Shown here: one piece after another, positions 1 to 7,079 of the stretch
Position numbering within the stretch: the first letter of the stretch is position 1
How the letters are laid out: each line of letters opens with the position of its first letter
Origin: Actinomycetota bacterium
GTDB taxonomy: Bacteria > Actinomycetota > Acidimicrobiia > Acidimicrobiales > GCA-2861595
Reading direction: 5' to 3'
Length of the DNA stretch: 12,106 nucleotides
Assembly: GCA_016781225.1 (NCBI GenBank)
Contig: JADDQT010000034.1
Location: forward strand, 1-12,106
Translations under genes and position numbers: made by a program
Notes under the pieces: generated by a model
What the model saw: the letters and a program-made list of their open reading frames with translations, nothing else
What the model was told of the DNA's origin: nothing
The model's database searches: none

Positions 1-155
1 GGATCCTCGAAGGCCGGGCGCTGTCGGGCTACCTGACCACGGCGGGAGGTCGTGGCGTGGTGTTCTCGGTGGTCGTCAACGACACGACGCCATCGTCGAC
101 GGTGGTGGCTGCAATGGACGACCTGGTGCTTGCCATCGCGGGCGACACCTCCTGA
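1..155 (+). CDS. dacB: D-alanyl-D-alanine carboxypeptidase (S13/PBP4 type), C-terminal end only
   Basis: The window opens inside this gene; the frame starting at base 3 gives 50 residues and a TGA stop at 153-155. The visible part contains ALSGYLTTAGG followed by VVFSVVVND, the pattern near the C-terminus of S13 (PBP4/DacB) penicillin-binding proteins, where the strand after the KTG box is followed by a 'LSGY..T..G....FS...N' segment. Family members are exported cell-wall enzymes that trim the terminal D-Ala of peptidoglycan stem peptides or cut cross-links. The catalytic SxxK, SxN and KTG boxes lie upstream of the window, so activity cannot be judged. The final residues (MDDLVLAIAGDTS) fit the short helix that ends these proteins. 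Identification rests on about 30 residues and is good but not certain. Confidence 0.62.
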   Translation, partial: ILEGRALSGYLTTAGGRGVVFSVVVNDTTPSSTVVAAMDDLVLAIAGDTS

Positions 156-557
156 GGCGCGTCAGTGCTGACTCGGCGACGCTGTCGGTGCGTGCGTCCA
201 CGCTGAGCGGGTTGGTCATGCAACGGCCGTCTTCGCGACCGCGGTCGTTGCAATGTCGGTACGGGCAGGTGGCTCTCCTCTCCCCGGCGAAGTCATCAGA
301 AGTGCGCGGCGAAGATCGCCACACCGTCTGAGTCCGGTCAAAAGCGTACGCCACCCACCGCCGTCTCCACGAGGACCGGAGACGCTGCCGCGCCCGCAAC
401 CTCGTAGCGACCGGGCGTAGCCGGCGTTATGGGCGCCCGTACCCGATATTCGGATCGGATTCTGGCGGAATCCGGGCTGGCGCGCATACCGGACCGGGCA
501 CCCGACGCGGGCCACAGCAGAACCGCCTCTTCGTACCCGGCATGATGATGGATGTGA
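156..557. other. Intergenic stretch with two hairpins, no recognisable gene
   Basis: No gene is recognised here. There are two clear inverted repeats. At 220-251, GCAACGGCCG pairs with CGGTCGTTGC (10 pairs, one G-T) around a 12-base loop. At 456-474, CGGATTC pairs with GAATCCG (7 pairs) around TGGCG. Neither is followed by a T-run. The first lies 65 bases after the dacB stop and could end its transcription. Around 424-437 there is GGCGTTATGGGCGCCCG, which resembles the TTATGGG motifs of the repeat copy at 1284-1380. A minus-strand frame is open across 338-560 but has no recognisable similarity and overlaps the antisense of the next gene. Confidence 0.5.
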
Positions 558-1134
558 ATGGCCCGAGCGTTGTTGTCGTTCGCCCGCCAGCTGTGGCCAG
601 CGCCGTGGCGTCGTGTTGGTCGACAGCGGCCGTGCGAGATCGCGAGGGAAACGAGGCCCGAGGCTTTCTCAACCTCAAGAGGCTGCTCGGAAAGCCCGAC
701 CAGTTCCGGTTCGTGATCGAGGAGCTGGCCAAGTCGGTCCCGGCCGGAGTAGCTGTCGCCGCCTGCGACAAGGGCGCTTGGCCATTGGTCGGCGCGCTCG
801 TACTTCAACTCGGCACACCGGGCGTCCTCGTTCGTCCGGATCCGAAGGAGTACTTCGTCTCCTAGGGGACGACCCTGCACTTGGCAATCCTCGGCTGGCT
901 GGCGAACGCCTCGACCCAGGCACCAGGGTTCACCTCATCGACGATCTGATCTATTCAGGGGAGACGCTGCGCTCAGCCTTTTCGGTCTTGACCTCAGAGG
1001 GGCTGAACGTGCGCGAAGCGTCGGTGGTCGTCGGCGCCAACAGCGCCGAACGTTTGGCCACGATGGTGACTCCGGCGGTCCTTGAGCGGATCACCTGCCT
1101 GTTCCTCGCTAGGGATCTCGGTCTGCCGGTGTAG
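558..1134 (+). pseudogene. Phosphoribosyltransferase (orotate-PRTase-like), frameshifted
   Basis: A type I phosphoribosyltransferase can be followed only by changing frame. From 866 on, one frame reads GTRVHLIDDLIYSGET, the PRPP-binding loop (hydrophobic strand, two acidic residues, then a Gly/Ser/Thr turn), and runs to TAG at 1132-1134. Upstream, a second frame (about 640-865) reads VRDREGNEARGFLNLKRLLG and continues to KEYFVS, where TAG at 863-865 stops it; one added base after 864 would read YFVSYGDDPALGN and join the two halves. A third frame gives GVVLVDSGR at about 607-639, and ATG 558 (MARALLSFARQLW) is a plausible original start. The full path would be about 190 residues, normal for orotate PRTase-like proteins, which transfer phosphoribose from PRPP to a base. 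Substrate is unknown. The PRPP-loop assignment is firm; the N-terminal path is inferred. Confidence 0.6.
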
Positions 1135-1283
1135 GCGCGACGACCATGACCCGTGCGGGCCCTTCCAACTGCGAACCCGCGGGGCCGGTCATGTCGAAGT
1201 TTCCGAGCGGGGCCCGACCGGCAGGCAACATCGTTCACCCATTCGGCGGTCAGGGGTGGTCATCGCCCCGGGTCCGAGCACAT

Positions 1284-1380
1284 GATTATGGGGCGCGCCG
1301 TAAGTGTCCGTTACCGGGCGCCCTCCAACGGCTCTTATACGCGTGCCCCCGCGAAGAGAAGAGTGCGGAACGTTATGGGC
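1284..1380 (+). repeat. Diverged copy D of dispersed repeat
   Basis: Bases 1305-1380 align with 6511-6586. Both start with TGTCCGTTACCG, continue through a GCCC block and AACG, then a CCCCGCG block, and end with TGCGGA and TTATGGG, with scattered differences and small gaps between. The preceding part (TTATGGGGCGCGCCG at 1286-1300) lines up loosely with the TTACCTCGCGCCG part of the copies at 6491 and 8740. A TTATGGG motif occurs at both ends of this copy. The relationship is judged by eye. Confidence 0.5.
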
Positions 1381-1596
1381 ATTTCATCTCCGCGCCTCTC
1401 GGGTTATCGGCGACCTGCCGCATAGCCGTACCTGCTGTGTAACGGGGTGCAGATCCGCGGGAGCTGAACAGGCAGGTCGACGTCTTCGCCCGGACCGCTT
1501 GGGCGGCCCTTGAACATGTCTGCGTGGTGAGCCGCTGCCAGGTCTGATCGCCGTGCCGCGGGCTTCGCTCCGGGTGCGGGGGCTCGCCGTCGCAGG

Positions 1597-1614
1597 GACC
1601 GCTCACGAGCGGTC
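1597..1614 (-). terminator. Hairpin just after the minus-strand membrane protein gene
   Basis: GACCGCTC and GAGCGGTC form a perfect 8-pair stem with only two bases between (a CACG turn in practice). It begins 7 bases downstream of the TGA at 1624-1622 on the minus strand. There is no T-run, so it would be the tailless type of terminator often proposed in high-GC bacteria. Confidence 0.4.
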
Positions 1615-1621
1615 TCACTGC

Positions 1622-2143
1622 TCACTTGCGCCACGCGCGGTTCCACCACTGCGCGTTGCGGGCGCTCTCGGCGGCGATCCATTCTGCGTGGTCCGCGGCG
1701 AGCTGGCGGAAGGCCGCCGCCAGCCCCACGCCGAGAAGCGCCCATCGTCGTCGTCTCCGTGGCACAGCGATAAGAGCGAGCACCCCGGCGCCGGCCCATG
1801 CGTAGAGCAGCGCTACGTAGCCGACCAGGGGCGGGCCGCGCAGCCCTTCCGCCTCCACGAGCACCGGGATACCGAACCGGAGCCGCCACGGAAAGAGGGT
1901 GTAGTGCAGAACGGGTGCAGCCATGGCCGTGCCGGCACCGACCGCCATCGCCCGTTCCCACCGGCTCCGATCTCGAAGCGCCGCCGCCACCCACACGGCG
2001 TCGGTGAGTAGGGAGAGCGATGCTGCCGGCACCAGGCCAACGTGACGCTGGCCGATGACACCGCTCCCCGCGCCCAGCTCGACCAGCTGATGGCCGGCGG
2101 TGAGGGCGCCGGGCAGCGACAGCAGTACCTTTCGGGAAGACAC
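1622..2143 (-). CDS. Small multi-pass membrane protein of unknown function
   Basis: A 173-residue protein from GTG at 2143. It has about four hydrophobic segments: roughly residues 35-56, 64-82, 104-126 and 132-150. Charged or polar connectors lie between them, including an Arg-rich patch (PRRRRRW) before the last segment. The opening stretch has TAGHQLVEL and GVIGQRHVGL, and the tail is rich in Trp, Arg and Ala (QWWNRAWRK). I do not recognise a characterised family. The regular composition and the hairpin right after its stop support a real gene. It is transcribed divergently from the cupredoxin gene, with about 190 bases between, so the two may share a control region. The long minus-strand frame that overlaps it (1404-2327) is its shadow. 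No strong ribosome-binding site is seen, so the start is approximate. Confidence 0.62.
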   Translation of the reverse strand: MSSRKVLLSLPGALTAGHQLVELGAGSGVIGQRHVGLVPAASLSLLTDAVWVAAALRDRSRWERAMAVGAGTAMAAPVLHYTLFPWRLRFGIPVLVEAEGLRGPPLVGYVALLYAWAGAGVLALIAVPRRRRRWALLGVGLAAAFRQLAADHAEWIAAESARNAQWWNRAWRK

Positions 2144-2276
2144 TCAGCAAGTCTGGCCCCCGTCGGGCGCGGCGTGGAGAGGTGCGTCCACTGTCTCGCG
2201 GCGTCGGCTCACAGTTCGGGTACCAAAGTCTGGAGACGCTCATGACTGTCAGCGCGAGAATGAGGCATGGCTTTTC

Positions 2277-2320
2277 GCCCGGTGACCGTCGGGCCTGACT
2301 CGATGGCTCCTCGTCCATCG
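2277..2320. promoter_or_regulatory. Paired inverted repeats upstream of the PQQ-dehydrogenase genes
   Basis: Two short inverted repeats sit between the divergent genes: GCCCG (2277-2281) with CGGGC (2290-2294), and CGATGG (2301-2306) with CCATCG (2315-2320). The second ends 14 bases before the cupredoxin start. They could be an operator or a leader hairpin. I see no convincing -35/-10 pair. Confidence 0.3.
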
Positions 2321-2334
2321 GCGCCATCTGAGAA

Positions 2335-2919
2335 ATGCGGATGAGACGCAGGGTCGTCGTGCTCGCCGTCTTGGCGGCAATCCTTTCCGTCGTCGCCGTG
2401 GCGGCCGTGATCTTCCCGGACTACTTCCGTCTGCTCCGCCCGAGCGTGCTCAAGCAGCTCGACCCCAGAGTGGTCAAGCTCGTCAACGAGCTGCCCGGGG
2501 TGGACAGGCAGAACCAGGAGCTCCTCGGCCGATTGTTCGCCCTCGGAGGACTGGCCGAGGCCAAGGAAGGGCCCGACGGAGTGATGCGCGTCGACGTCCG
2601 CGCGCCCAAGGGAGAGCTCATCTGGGAGCCGGCCATCATCGTCATGCCCCGCTCGGGCGAGCTCGAAGTCGATCTGTCCAACGACGACCCCTATGTGCAC
2701 CACGCCGCCATCTTCCCGAGCAATGGGGACAAACAGTTCGTGATGCTGCCGATCCATTCACGAGGACGAGCGCGCGTCACTCTCGACAGCCCCGGCTACT
2801 ACTGGTTCGACTGCCCCGTCGGCAACCACGGCGGCCGGGGCATGCTCGGGCTAATCCTGGTCAGGGGCGACGTGCCCGCCGAAGCCCGTCTCGACCGTCC
2901 GGAGCAGCCCCGACCGTGA
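2335..2919 (+). CDS. Membrane-anchored cupredoxin-like protein linked to PQQ dehydrogenase
   Basis: A 194-residue protein. Residues 1-6 are basic (MRMRRR) and 7-27 form one hydrophobic segment, so it is held in the membrane or exported with a signal anchor. The C-terminal half (about 95-178) is a cupredoxin-type fold with an intact type 1 copper site: His122 or His123 in PYVHHAAIFPSN, then Cys160, His165 and Met170 in FDCPVGNHGGRGMLG. Small blue-copper proteins carry single electrons. The dehydrogenase gene follows 11 bases after the stop, so the likely role, by inference, is to accept electrons from it or help assemble it. I associate this arrangement with the PQQ-associated proteins annotated next to mycobacterial quinoprotein dehydrogenases. 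ATG 2335 and ATG 2341 are both possible starts; neither has a strong ribosome-binding site. Confidence 0.8.
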   Translation: MRMRRRVVVLAVLAAILSVVAVAAVIFPDYFRLLRPSVLKQLDPRVVKLVNELPGVDRQNQELLGRLFALGGLAEAKEGPDGVMRVDVRAPKGELIWEPAIIVMPRSGELEVDLSNDDPYVHHAAIFPSNGDKQFVMLPIHSRGRARVTLDSPGYYWFDCPVGNHGGRGMLGLILVRGDVPAEARLDRPEQPRP

Positions 2920-2930
2920 GGAGGCCTCTG

Positions 2931-4691
2931 ATGGGACCTGACCGCCGCCGCCGATCCGTCCGCGTCGGGCTCTGCTTGCTGCTCGCCGCCGGCGTGCTGG
3001 TGGCGTGCTCGGAGGAACGCCGCGACTATCCGCTGACCGAACAGGGGCGTGACCTGGGATCGCTGAGCGGGGCGGCGGGCAGCGCCCCACCGGTAGCCGC
3101 CGGCGTCAACTTCGAGCGCATCCTCCGAGCCCGCGCCGAGCCCCAGAACTGGCTCACCTACTACGGCGCCTACGACGGCCAGCGCTACAGCTCCCTCGAC
3201 CAGATCAGCACGGGCAACGTGCGAGACCTGCGCCCGGCGTGGACCTTCCAGTTCGGTGAGTTCGGGATCAAGGCCGGCGAGGCGACGTATTCCTTCGAGG
3301 CCGCCCCCATCGTCGTGGACGGCGTCATGTACGCGACGGCGTGGGACGGCTGGGCCTTCGCACTCAATGCCGAGACCGGCCAGGAGCTGTGGCGATACAA
3401 GCACGAGATCCCCGTCGACACTCCACTGTGCTGCGGCAACGTCAACCGCGGCCCGGCGGTGGCCAACGGCAAGGTCTTCGTGACCACCCCTAACGCCCAT
3501 CTGGTGGCCCTGGACGCGGTCAACGGCAGACCGGTGTGGAAGCAGGTGTTCGGCGACGTCCGGGCCGGTGAGAGCGCCACTCTCGCTCCCGTCGTGGTGA
3601 AGAACCTGGTCGTGGTGGGGACCTCGGGCGCCGAGTTCGGCATCCTCGGCCACATCGACGCCTACGACCTCGAAACGGGGCGCCGGGTGTGGCGCCGTTA
3701 CAACATCCCCAAGCCCGGAGAACCAGGGGGCGAGACCTGGCCGGAGAAGGGAGAGGCCCGGAACCGGGGCGGGGGCAGTGCGTGGATCACGGCCACCTAC
3801 GACCCCGAGCTGGACCTCATGTACTGGGGGACGGGCAACCCGTCGCCTGACTTCGACGGCAGCGTGCGCCCGGGGGCCAACCTCTACACATCCTCGGTGG
3901 TGGCCATCGACCCCGACGACGGCGCCCAACGCTGGCACTACCAGTGGACCCCGCATGATCTGTGGGACTACGACGGCAACAACGAGAACATCCTCGTCGA
4001 CCTCGACGGGCGAAAGCTCCTAGCCCACTTCGACAAAAACGGCTACTTCTTCGTCCTCGACCGGACCAACGGACAACTGGTCCGAGTGGCGCCCTTCGTC
4101 GAGCGCCTGGACTGGGGAGAGATCGACCCTTCGGGGAAGGTGAGCCCGAGGAAGGTCCCTACCCGCGAGGGAGTCGACATCTGTCCCGGGCCGGCGGGAG
4201 GCAAGGAGTGGACCCACGCCGCCTACAGCCCGAAGACCCGGCTCTTCTACGTCCCCACCATCGAGTCCTGCGCCAACTACCGGGTTGAACCGGTCGAGTT
4301 CAAGGAGGGCCTGCCCTACTACGGAGGGGAGGCCAACACCCTGCCCGACCACTGGGGGGCCGTGAGGGCCTTCGACCCCTCCACCGGGAGGGAGGTGTGG
4401 GAGTGGAGGAACGACAAGCCCATGGTGGCTTCGGTACTGGCCACGGGGGGAGACCTCGTCTTCGCCGGCGAACCCACCGGCGAGCTCAACGCCTACAACG
4501 CCCGCAGCGGGGAGCTGCTCTGGCAGCACCAGACCGGTAGCGGTCACCACAGCAACCCCGTGAGCTACAGCGTCAAGGGCAAGCAGTACATTGCCGTCCC
4601 CGTCGGGTGGGGCGGTTGGGTCAAGGGATTCGCGCCTGGGACGCTGGGCGTGCCCCGGGGAGCTGCACTCATGGTGTTCGCGTTGCCGTAG
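2931..4691 (+). CDS. PQQ-dependent alcohol dehydrogenase, lipoprotein, lanthanide-type active site
   Basis: A 586-residue quinoprotein with an eight-bladed propeller. ATG 2931 is preferred over GTG 2916 because GAGGAGG (2918-2924) lies six bases before it. Residues 1-26 form a lipoprotein signal (RRRR, hydrophobic stretch, LVAC with Cys26), so it is tethered outside the membrane. Visible active-site features are the adjacent Cys167-Cys168 (PLCCGN) that pack against PQQ, Glu235 in TSGAE and Asn303 in GTGNPSP as metal ligands, catalytic Asp346 with Asp348 in LWDYDGNNE, and Lys369 in HFDKNG. The second Asp two residues after the catalytic one is the XoxF/PedH-type marker for lanthanide instead of calcium. 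Blade repeats (such as DAVNGRPVW and STGREVWEW) recur through the protein. It probably oxidises an alcohol and passes electrons to the cupredoxin encoded just upstream. No PQQ synthesis genes are in the window. Substrate cannot be told. Confidence 0.93.
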   Translation: MGPDRRRRSVRVGLCLLLAAGVLVACSEERRDYPLTEQGRDLGSLSGAAGSAPPVAAGVNFERILRARAEPQNWLTYYGAYDGQRYSSLDQISTGNVRDLRPAWTFQFGEFGIKAGEATYSFEAAPIVVDGVMYATAWDGWAFALNAETGQELWRYKHEIPVDTPLCCGNVNRGPAVANGKVFVTTPNAHLVALDAVNGRPVWKQVFGDVRAGESATLAPVVVKNLVVVGTSGAEFGILGHIDAYDLETGRRVWRRYNIPKPGEPGGETWPEKGEARNRGGGSAWITATYDPELDLMYWGTGNPSPDFDGSVRPGANLYTSSVVAIDPDDGAQRWHYQWTPHDLWDYDGNNENILVDLDGRKLLAHFDKNGYFFVLDRTNGQLVRVAPFVERLDWGEIDPSGKVSPRKVPTREGVDICPGPAGGKEWTHAAYSPKTRLFYVPTIESCANYRVEPVEFKEGLPYYGGEANTLPDHWGAVRAFDPSTGREVWEWRNDKPMVASVLATGGDLVFAGEPTGELNAYNARSGELLWQHQTGSGHHSNPVSYSVKGKQYIAVPVGWGGWVKGFAPGTLGVPRGAALMVFALP

Positions 4692-4708
4692 TGTTCGCGT
4701 TGCCGTAG
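4675..4708 (+). repeat. Exact 17-bp tandem duplication across the dehydrogenase stop codon
   Basis: TGTTCGCGTTGCCGTAG occurs twice in a row, at 4675-4691 and 4692-4708. The first copy supplies the last codons and the TAG of the dehydrogenase. The second lies just after it, so the protein is not changed. Confidence 0.95.
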
Positions 4709-4854
4709 CTGGGCGCGCCAAGTGGGGATGACAGGTCAGGTCTGGTTACCTAAGGTCGAGCCCCCCGCTCCTCACCTCGATGTGACCACCGTTGACCCGG
4801 ACCGCCCTCTCATCGCCATAGGGTCTGCTAGAGCCCATCGACAGGAGAGCTCGA

Positions 4855-5328
4855 ATGTTGCCAACGCGCTCGGCCGAGGACGCCTTTGTCACACGGTTGA
4901 TCGGCAAGGGGTCGCGCAAGGGATCGACTGTATTCGGCAGAGCCGCCGAGGGATCTGGCCTTCGCACTAGGCGTCGCTCTGGAACTGCCAGCACTGTTCC
5001 TTCCCCTCTCAGGTGCCAAGATGGCGGTTCACTGGTCGCTCGTGCGTCAGCGGGCCCACTACCCGAGCAACGTCCTCGCCGGCGGCGCCTGGGCTTCGCT
5101 GTTGCCGACACTGCCTGGACGCTGTGGCCGCCTAAGCGCCGAACTGAAGAGGCTGTCGGCGACTCGCAGGGCGCTGGCCATGTACCAGCAGGGGCCGACC
5201 GGCCGGCATCCTGGGCTGAAGCTGTGGGCACGAGTGGCGAAATTGCGCCCGGCCGCCCCCGAAGGACCGCCGGCACTCAAGGCGCACCAGGTGTTGAAGA
5301 TGCGCCTGGCCACCCCACGCCGGGATGA
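4855..5328 (+). pseudogene. PAP2-phosphatase-like gene, two frameshifts and altered active site
   Basis: ATG 4855 has a good ribosome-binding site (AGGAG about 7-9 bases upstream). The path starts in one frame, moves to the next at about 4950 (one extra G), giving DLAFALGVALELPALFLPL and HWSLVRQRAHYPSNVLAGGA. It returns to the first frame near 5089 (one base missing), giving LGFAVADTAWTLWPP and a tail ending at TGA 5326-5328. This corresponds to the C-terminal half of PAP2-family lipid phosphatases. The usual SR-x5-H-x3-D motif reads SL-x5-H-x3-N here, and the PSGH motif expected before FALGVALELP is not recognisable. It is therefore probably inactive even if the frames are repaired. The stop lies 13 bases before the epimerase GTG, as in an operon. 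A related but not recent copy is at 7080-7337. Confidence 0.6.
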
Positions 5329-5341
5329 GGCCCGCCTAGGC

Positions 5342-6364
5342 GTGCGTATAGCCGTCACAGGGGCCACCGGTAACGTGGGCACGTCGGTGCTGGCCGCCCT
5401 GGCCGGAGACCCAGCGGTGACGTCGATCATCGGCATCGCCCGGCGGAGGCCCGCAGTCGTGCTTCCGAAGGTTGAGTGGCGAGCGGCCGACGTGGTTAGG
5501 CACGACCTCTCGCCCCTGTTCCAGGGCGCCGACGCGGTGGTGCACCTGACCTGGATCGTGCAACCCAACCACCGCAAGGGCGAGCTGCGGGCGGTGAATG
5601 TGGGCGGCACCCGGCGCGTTCAAGAGGCGGTGGCGGCGGCCGGCGTCCCCATCCTGGTGCACGCCTCCGCCTTTGCGGCCTACGCGGGCGGCGCCGGTGA
5701 CGTCCCGGTCGACGAGTCATGGCCCACCGGCGGCATACCCGGCTCCTGGTACTCACACCAGAAGGCGGAGGTGGAGCGTGCCCTAGACGACTTTGCCGAG
5801 CACCACCCACAGGTCCGCATCGTGCGCTTCCGATCGGCTCTGGTGTTGAAGCGGGAGGCGGGCGCCCAGGCTCACCGCCTGTACGGCGGGCCGCTCCTGC
5901 CGCGCGCACTGCTGCGCCCCGGCCGGATCCCGGTGGTTCCAGATGTGCCCGGTGTGCGCATCCAGGCCGTCCACTCGGACGACGTGGGGGACGCCTACCG
6001 GCGGGCGGTGGTGAGCGACGTGCACGGCACCTTCAACTTGGCGGCCGAGCCGGTGCTGACCTCGGCGTCGGTCGCTGCCGCCGTCTCAAGCCGAAGGGTG
6101 CCGGTGCCGGCGCGGGTGATGCGGTCCGCCGTCAAAGCGAGCTGGCTCCTCCGGCTCCAGCCGACCAGCCCCGACTGGCTCGACTTGATGATCCAGCCGC
6201 CATTGCTCGACACCACCAAAGCCCGAGTCGAGCTGGGCTGGACGCCGACCTACTCGGCGACGGAGGCCATGTGTGAGTTCTTGGCGGGAATCGCCGATGG
6301 TGCGGGCGGCTCCACGCCACCGCTGGCCCCGCTGCCGGCGGTCCGCCCGTCCTTCCGCCGCTAG
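5342..6364 (+). CDS. NAD-dependent epimerase/dehydratase (extended SDR)
   Basis: A 340-residue extended short-chain dehydrogenase from GTG 5342. The Rossmann dinucleotide motif is at the start (VTGATGNVG, Gly7/Gly10/Gly13), followed by an acidic-strand region and ADAVVHLTW. The catalytic pair is Tyr137 and Lys141 (WYSHQK), with Ser109 in VHASAF. Downstream, RIPVVPDVPG, HSDDVGDAYRRAV and FNLAAEPVL match the substrate-domain pattern of actinobacterial NAD-epimerases, and the DTTKARVELGWTPTYS block is the usual family ending. The frame is open back to about 5021, but that part is the PAP2-like gene in another frame. The GTG 13 bases after the PAP2 stop is the natural start. Members act on nucleotide sugars or other hydroxylated substrates; the actual substrate is unknown. 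The tail is Pro/Arg rich. The gene looks intact and is the best-conserved neighbour of the damaged PAP2 gene. Confidence 0.85.
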   Translation: MRIAVTGATGNVGTSVLAALAGDPAVTSIIGIARRRPAVVLPKVEWRAADVVRHDLSPLFQGADAVVHLTWIVQPNHRKGELRAVNVGGTRRVQEAVAAAGVPILVHASAFAAYAGGAGDVPVDESWPTGGIPGSWYSHQKAEVERALDDFAEHHPQVRIVRFRSALVLKREAGAQAHRLYGGPLLPRALLRPGRIPVVPDVPGVRIQAVHSDDVGDAYRRAVVSDVHGTFNLAAEPVLTSASVAAAVSSRRVPVPARVMRSAVKASWLLRLQPTSPDWLDLMIQPPLLDTTKARVELGWTPTYSATEAMCEFLAGIADGAGGSTPPLAPLPAVRPSFRR

Positions 6365-6423
6365 AAGGCATGTGCTCCTCGCTGAGTGCTTCGAGGGCGG
6401 CACCATCCAGCGGAGCCGCGTAG

Positions 6424-6516
6424 TAGCCGGCGGGTCGAGCGGGTCGGCTGCACCACTTCGCTCGACGGTTGCTGAGCCGCATCCCCGAGCGTTACCTCGC
6501 GCCGCACTCCTGTCCG
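6424..6516 (+). repeat. Copy A of 94-bp hairpin-bearing dispersed repeat
   Basis: This stretch matches 8671-8764 with about seven substitutions and one gap. A perfect 8-base inverted repeat, GTCGAGCG (6434-6441) and CGCTCGAC (6459-6466), encloses a 17-base loop. After it comes GCCGCATCCCCGAGCGTTAC and CTCGCGCCGCAC, identical to copy B. The sequence beyond (6511-6586) instead matches copy D, so this copy joins the two halves of the repeat family. Confidence 0.85.
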
Positions 6517-6635
6517 TTACCGAGTGCCCCTGAACGACACCTTGGGCTACCCCGCGGACGAGGATTGCGGAGCATTATGGGGCAGTCGAGGCGCCCGACT
6601 TCGCCGGGCCGTGGTCGCGCACCCGTAGCACGCCA

Positions 6636-6654
6636 GCCCTCCAACCGGGAGGGC
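6636..6654. terminator. Hairpin between convergent genes
   Basis: GCCCTCC (6636-6642) and GGAGGGC (6648-6654) form a 7-pair stem with loop AACCG. A wider inverted repeat, GTGGTCGC (6611-6618) with GCGACCAC (6653-6660), overlaps it as an alternative fold. Its place between converging genes suits a two-way terminator. There is no T-run. Confidence 0.4.
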
Positions 6655-6760
6655 GACCACCACGGTTGGTTCGTCAATCGTGTTGTCACCCTCGGTGCCT
6701 GGTTGCGCATGCCTTCCCTGGTCGCTTCCGCCCGGGGCGGCCGTGAGTCGACCGTAGACA

Positions 6761-6775
6761 TTCCCGCTACGGGAA
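6761..6775 (-). terminator. Short hairpin right after the methyltransferase remnant
   Basis: TTCCCG (6761-6766) and CGGGAA (6770-6775) form a perfect 6-pair stem around three bases. On the minus strand it begins two bases after the TGA at 6780-6778, which supports that stop as the original end of the gene. Confidence 0.45.
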
Positions 6776-6777
6776 GA

Positions 6778-7078
6778 TCAACGGGGACGCGAGCCGTCGC
6801 GCCCCCAGCGCGTTGCCGCTTCCTCGCTGGCCTGCTGGCGGGCGTGCTCGATGAGCCTGCAGATCCCAGTAGCTCTCCAGATCGGAGAACACCATGGCTC
6901 CCTGAATCTCCTCGACGACGACATCCGAGAAGCCAGCGCCGGTCAACAACTCTCTGTTCTCGTCATGGCTGGCGAGACAGAAGGGGCCGGTTGGGCCAAA
7001 TGGATTCCCAGGCGGAGCGTGGCCTCGGCTGAGCACCGCCCCCACGAGCTCCGTCAGCCACGGGTTCCGATCGGCCGG
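6778..7078 (-). pseudogene. SAM-dependent methyltransferase, C-terminal remnant
   Basis: Reading on the minus strand from about 7078, PADRNPWLTELVGAVLSRGH, then GPTGPFCLASHDENRELLTG and AGFSDVVVEEIQGAMVFSDL match the C-terminal third of class I methyltransferases of the UbiE-like type ('NPW...GPF.L.....L...L..AGF..V.VE'). The SAM-binding Rossmann part with its glycine motif is absent: at 7078-7080 the homology stops and a PAP2 remnant on the other strand begins. After SDLESYWDLQ (about 6857) the current frame becomes Pro/Gly/Arg rich. Skipping one G gives LIEHARQQASEEAATRWGRD and ends at TGA 6780-6778, directly before a hairpin. That second path looks more protein-like, so a frameshift is likely. 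The product cannot be a working methyltransferase. The former substrate is unknown. Confidence 0.65.
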
Positions 7079-7079
7079 A

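Larger units (their letters stand above)
1135..1621. other. Non-coding stretch holding a diverged repeat copy
   Basis: No open frame here reads like a protein. A weak hairpin (GCGGG 1155-1159 with CCCGC 1176-1180) lies just after the phosphoribosyltransferase stop. The interval 1284-1380 is related to the repeat copy downstream of the epimerase gene (entered separately). The remainder to 1596 shows nothing I can name. Confidence 0.5.
6365..6777. other. Non-coding interval between convergent genes, repeat and hairpins
   Basis: This interval separates the plus-strand epimerase from the minus-strand methyltransferase remnant. It holds repeat copy A and its extension (6424-6586) and two strong hairpins, entered separately. 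No open frame here looks coding. Confidence 0.55.

Noticed and set aside
338..880. Minus-strand frame of 180 codons
   Set aside because: Most of it is antisense to the phosphoribosyltransferase; the remaining 70 or so residues show no recognisable pattern.
1404..2327. Minus-strand frame of 307 codons
   Set aside because: It overlaps the membrane-protein gene (1622-2143) in another frame and is Arg/Pro/Gly rich without structure.
2799..3956. Long minus-strand frame of 385 codons
   Set aside because: It is exactly antisense to the PQQ dehydrogenase. Its composition (Val/Gly/Ala/Arg/His runs) is that of a shadow in high-GC DNA, and it has no family pattern.
5021..5341. Extended N-terminus for the epimerase from ATG 5021
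   Set aside because: The Rossmann motif begins right at GTG 5342. The 107 extra residues are partly PAP2 homology and partly PAP2 sequence in the wrong frame.
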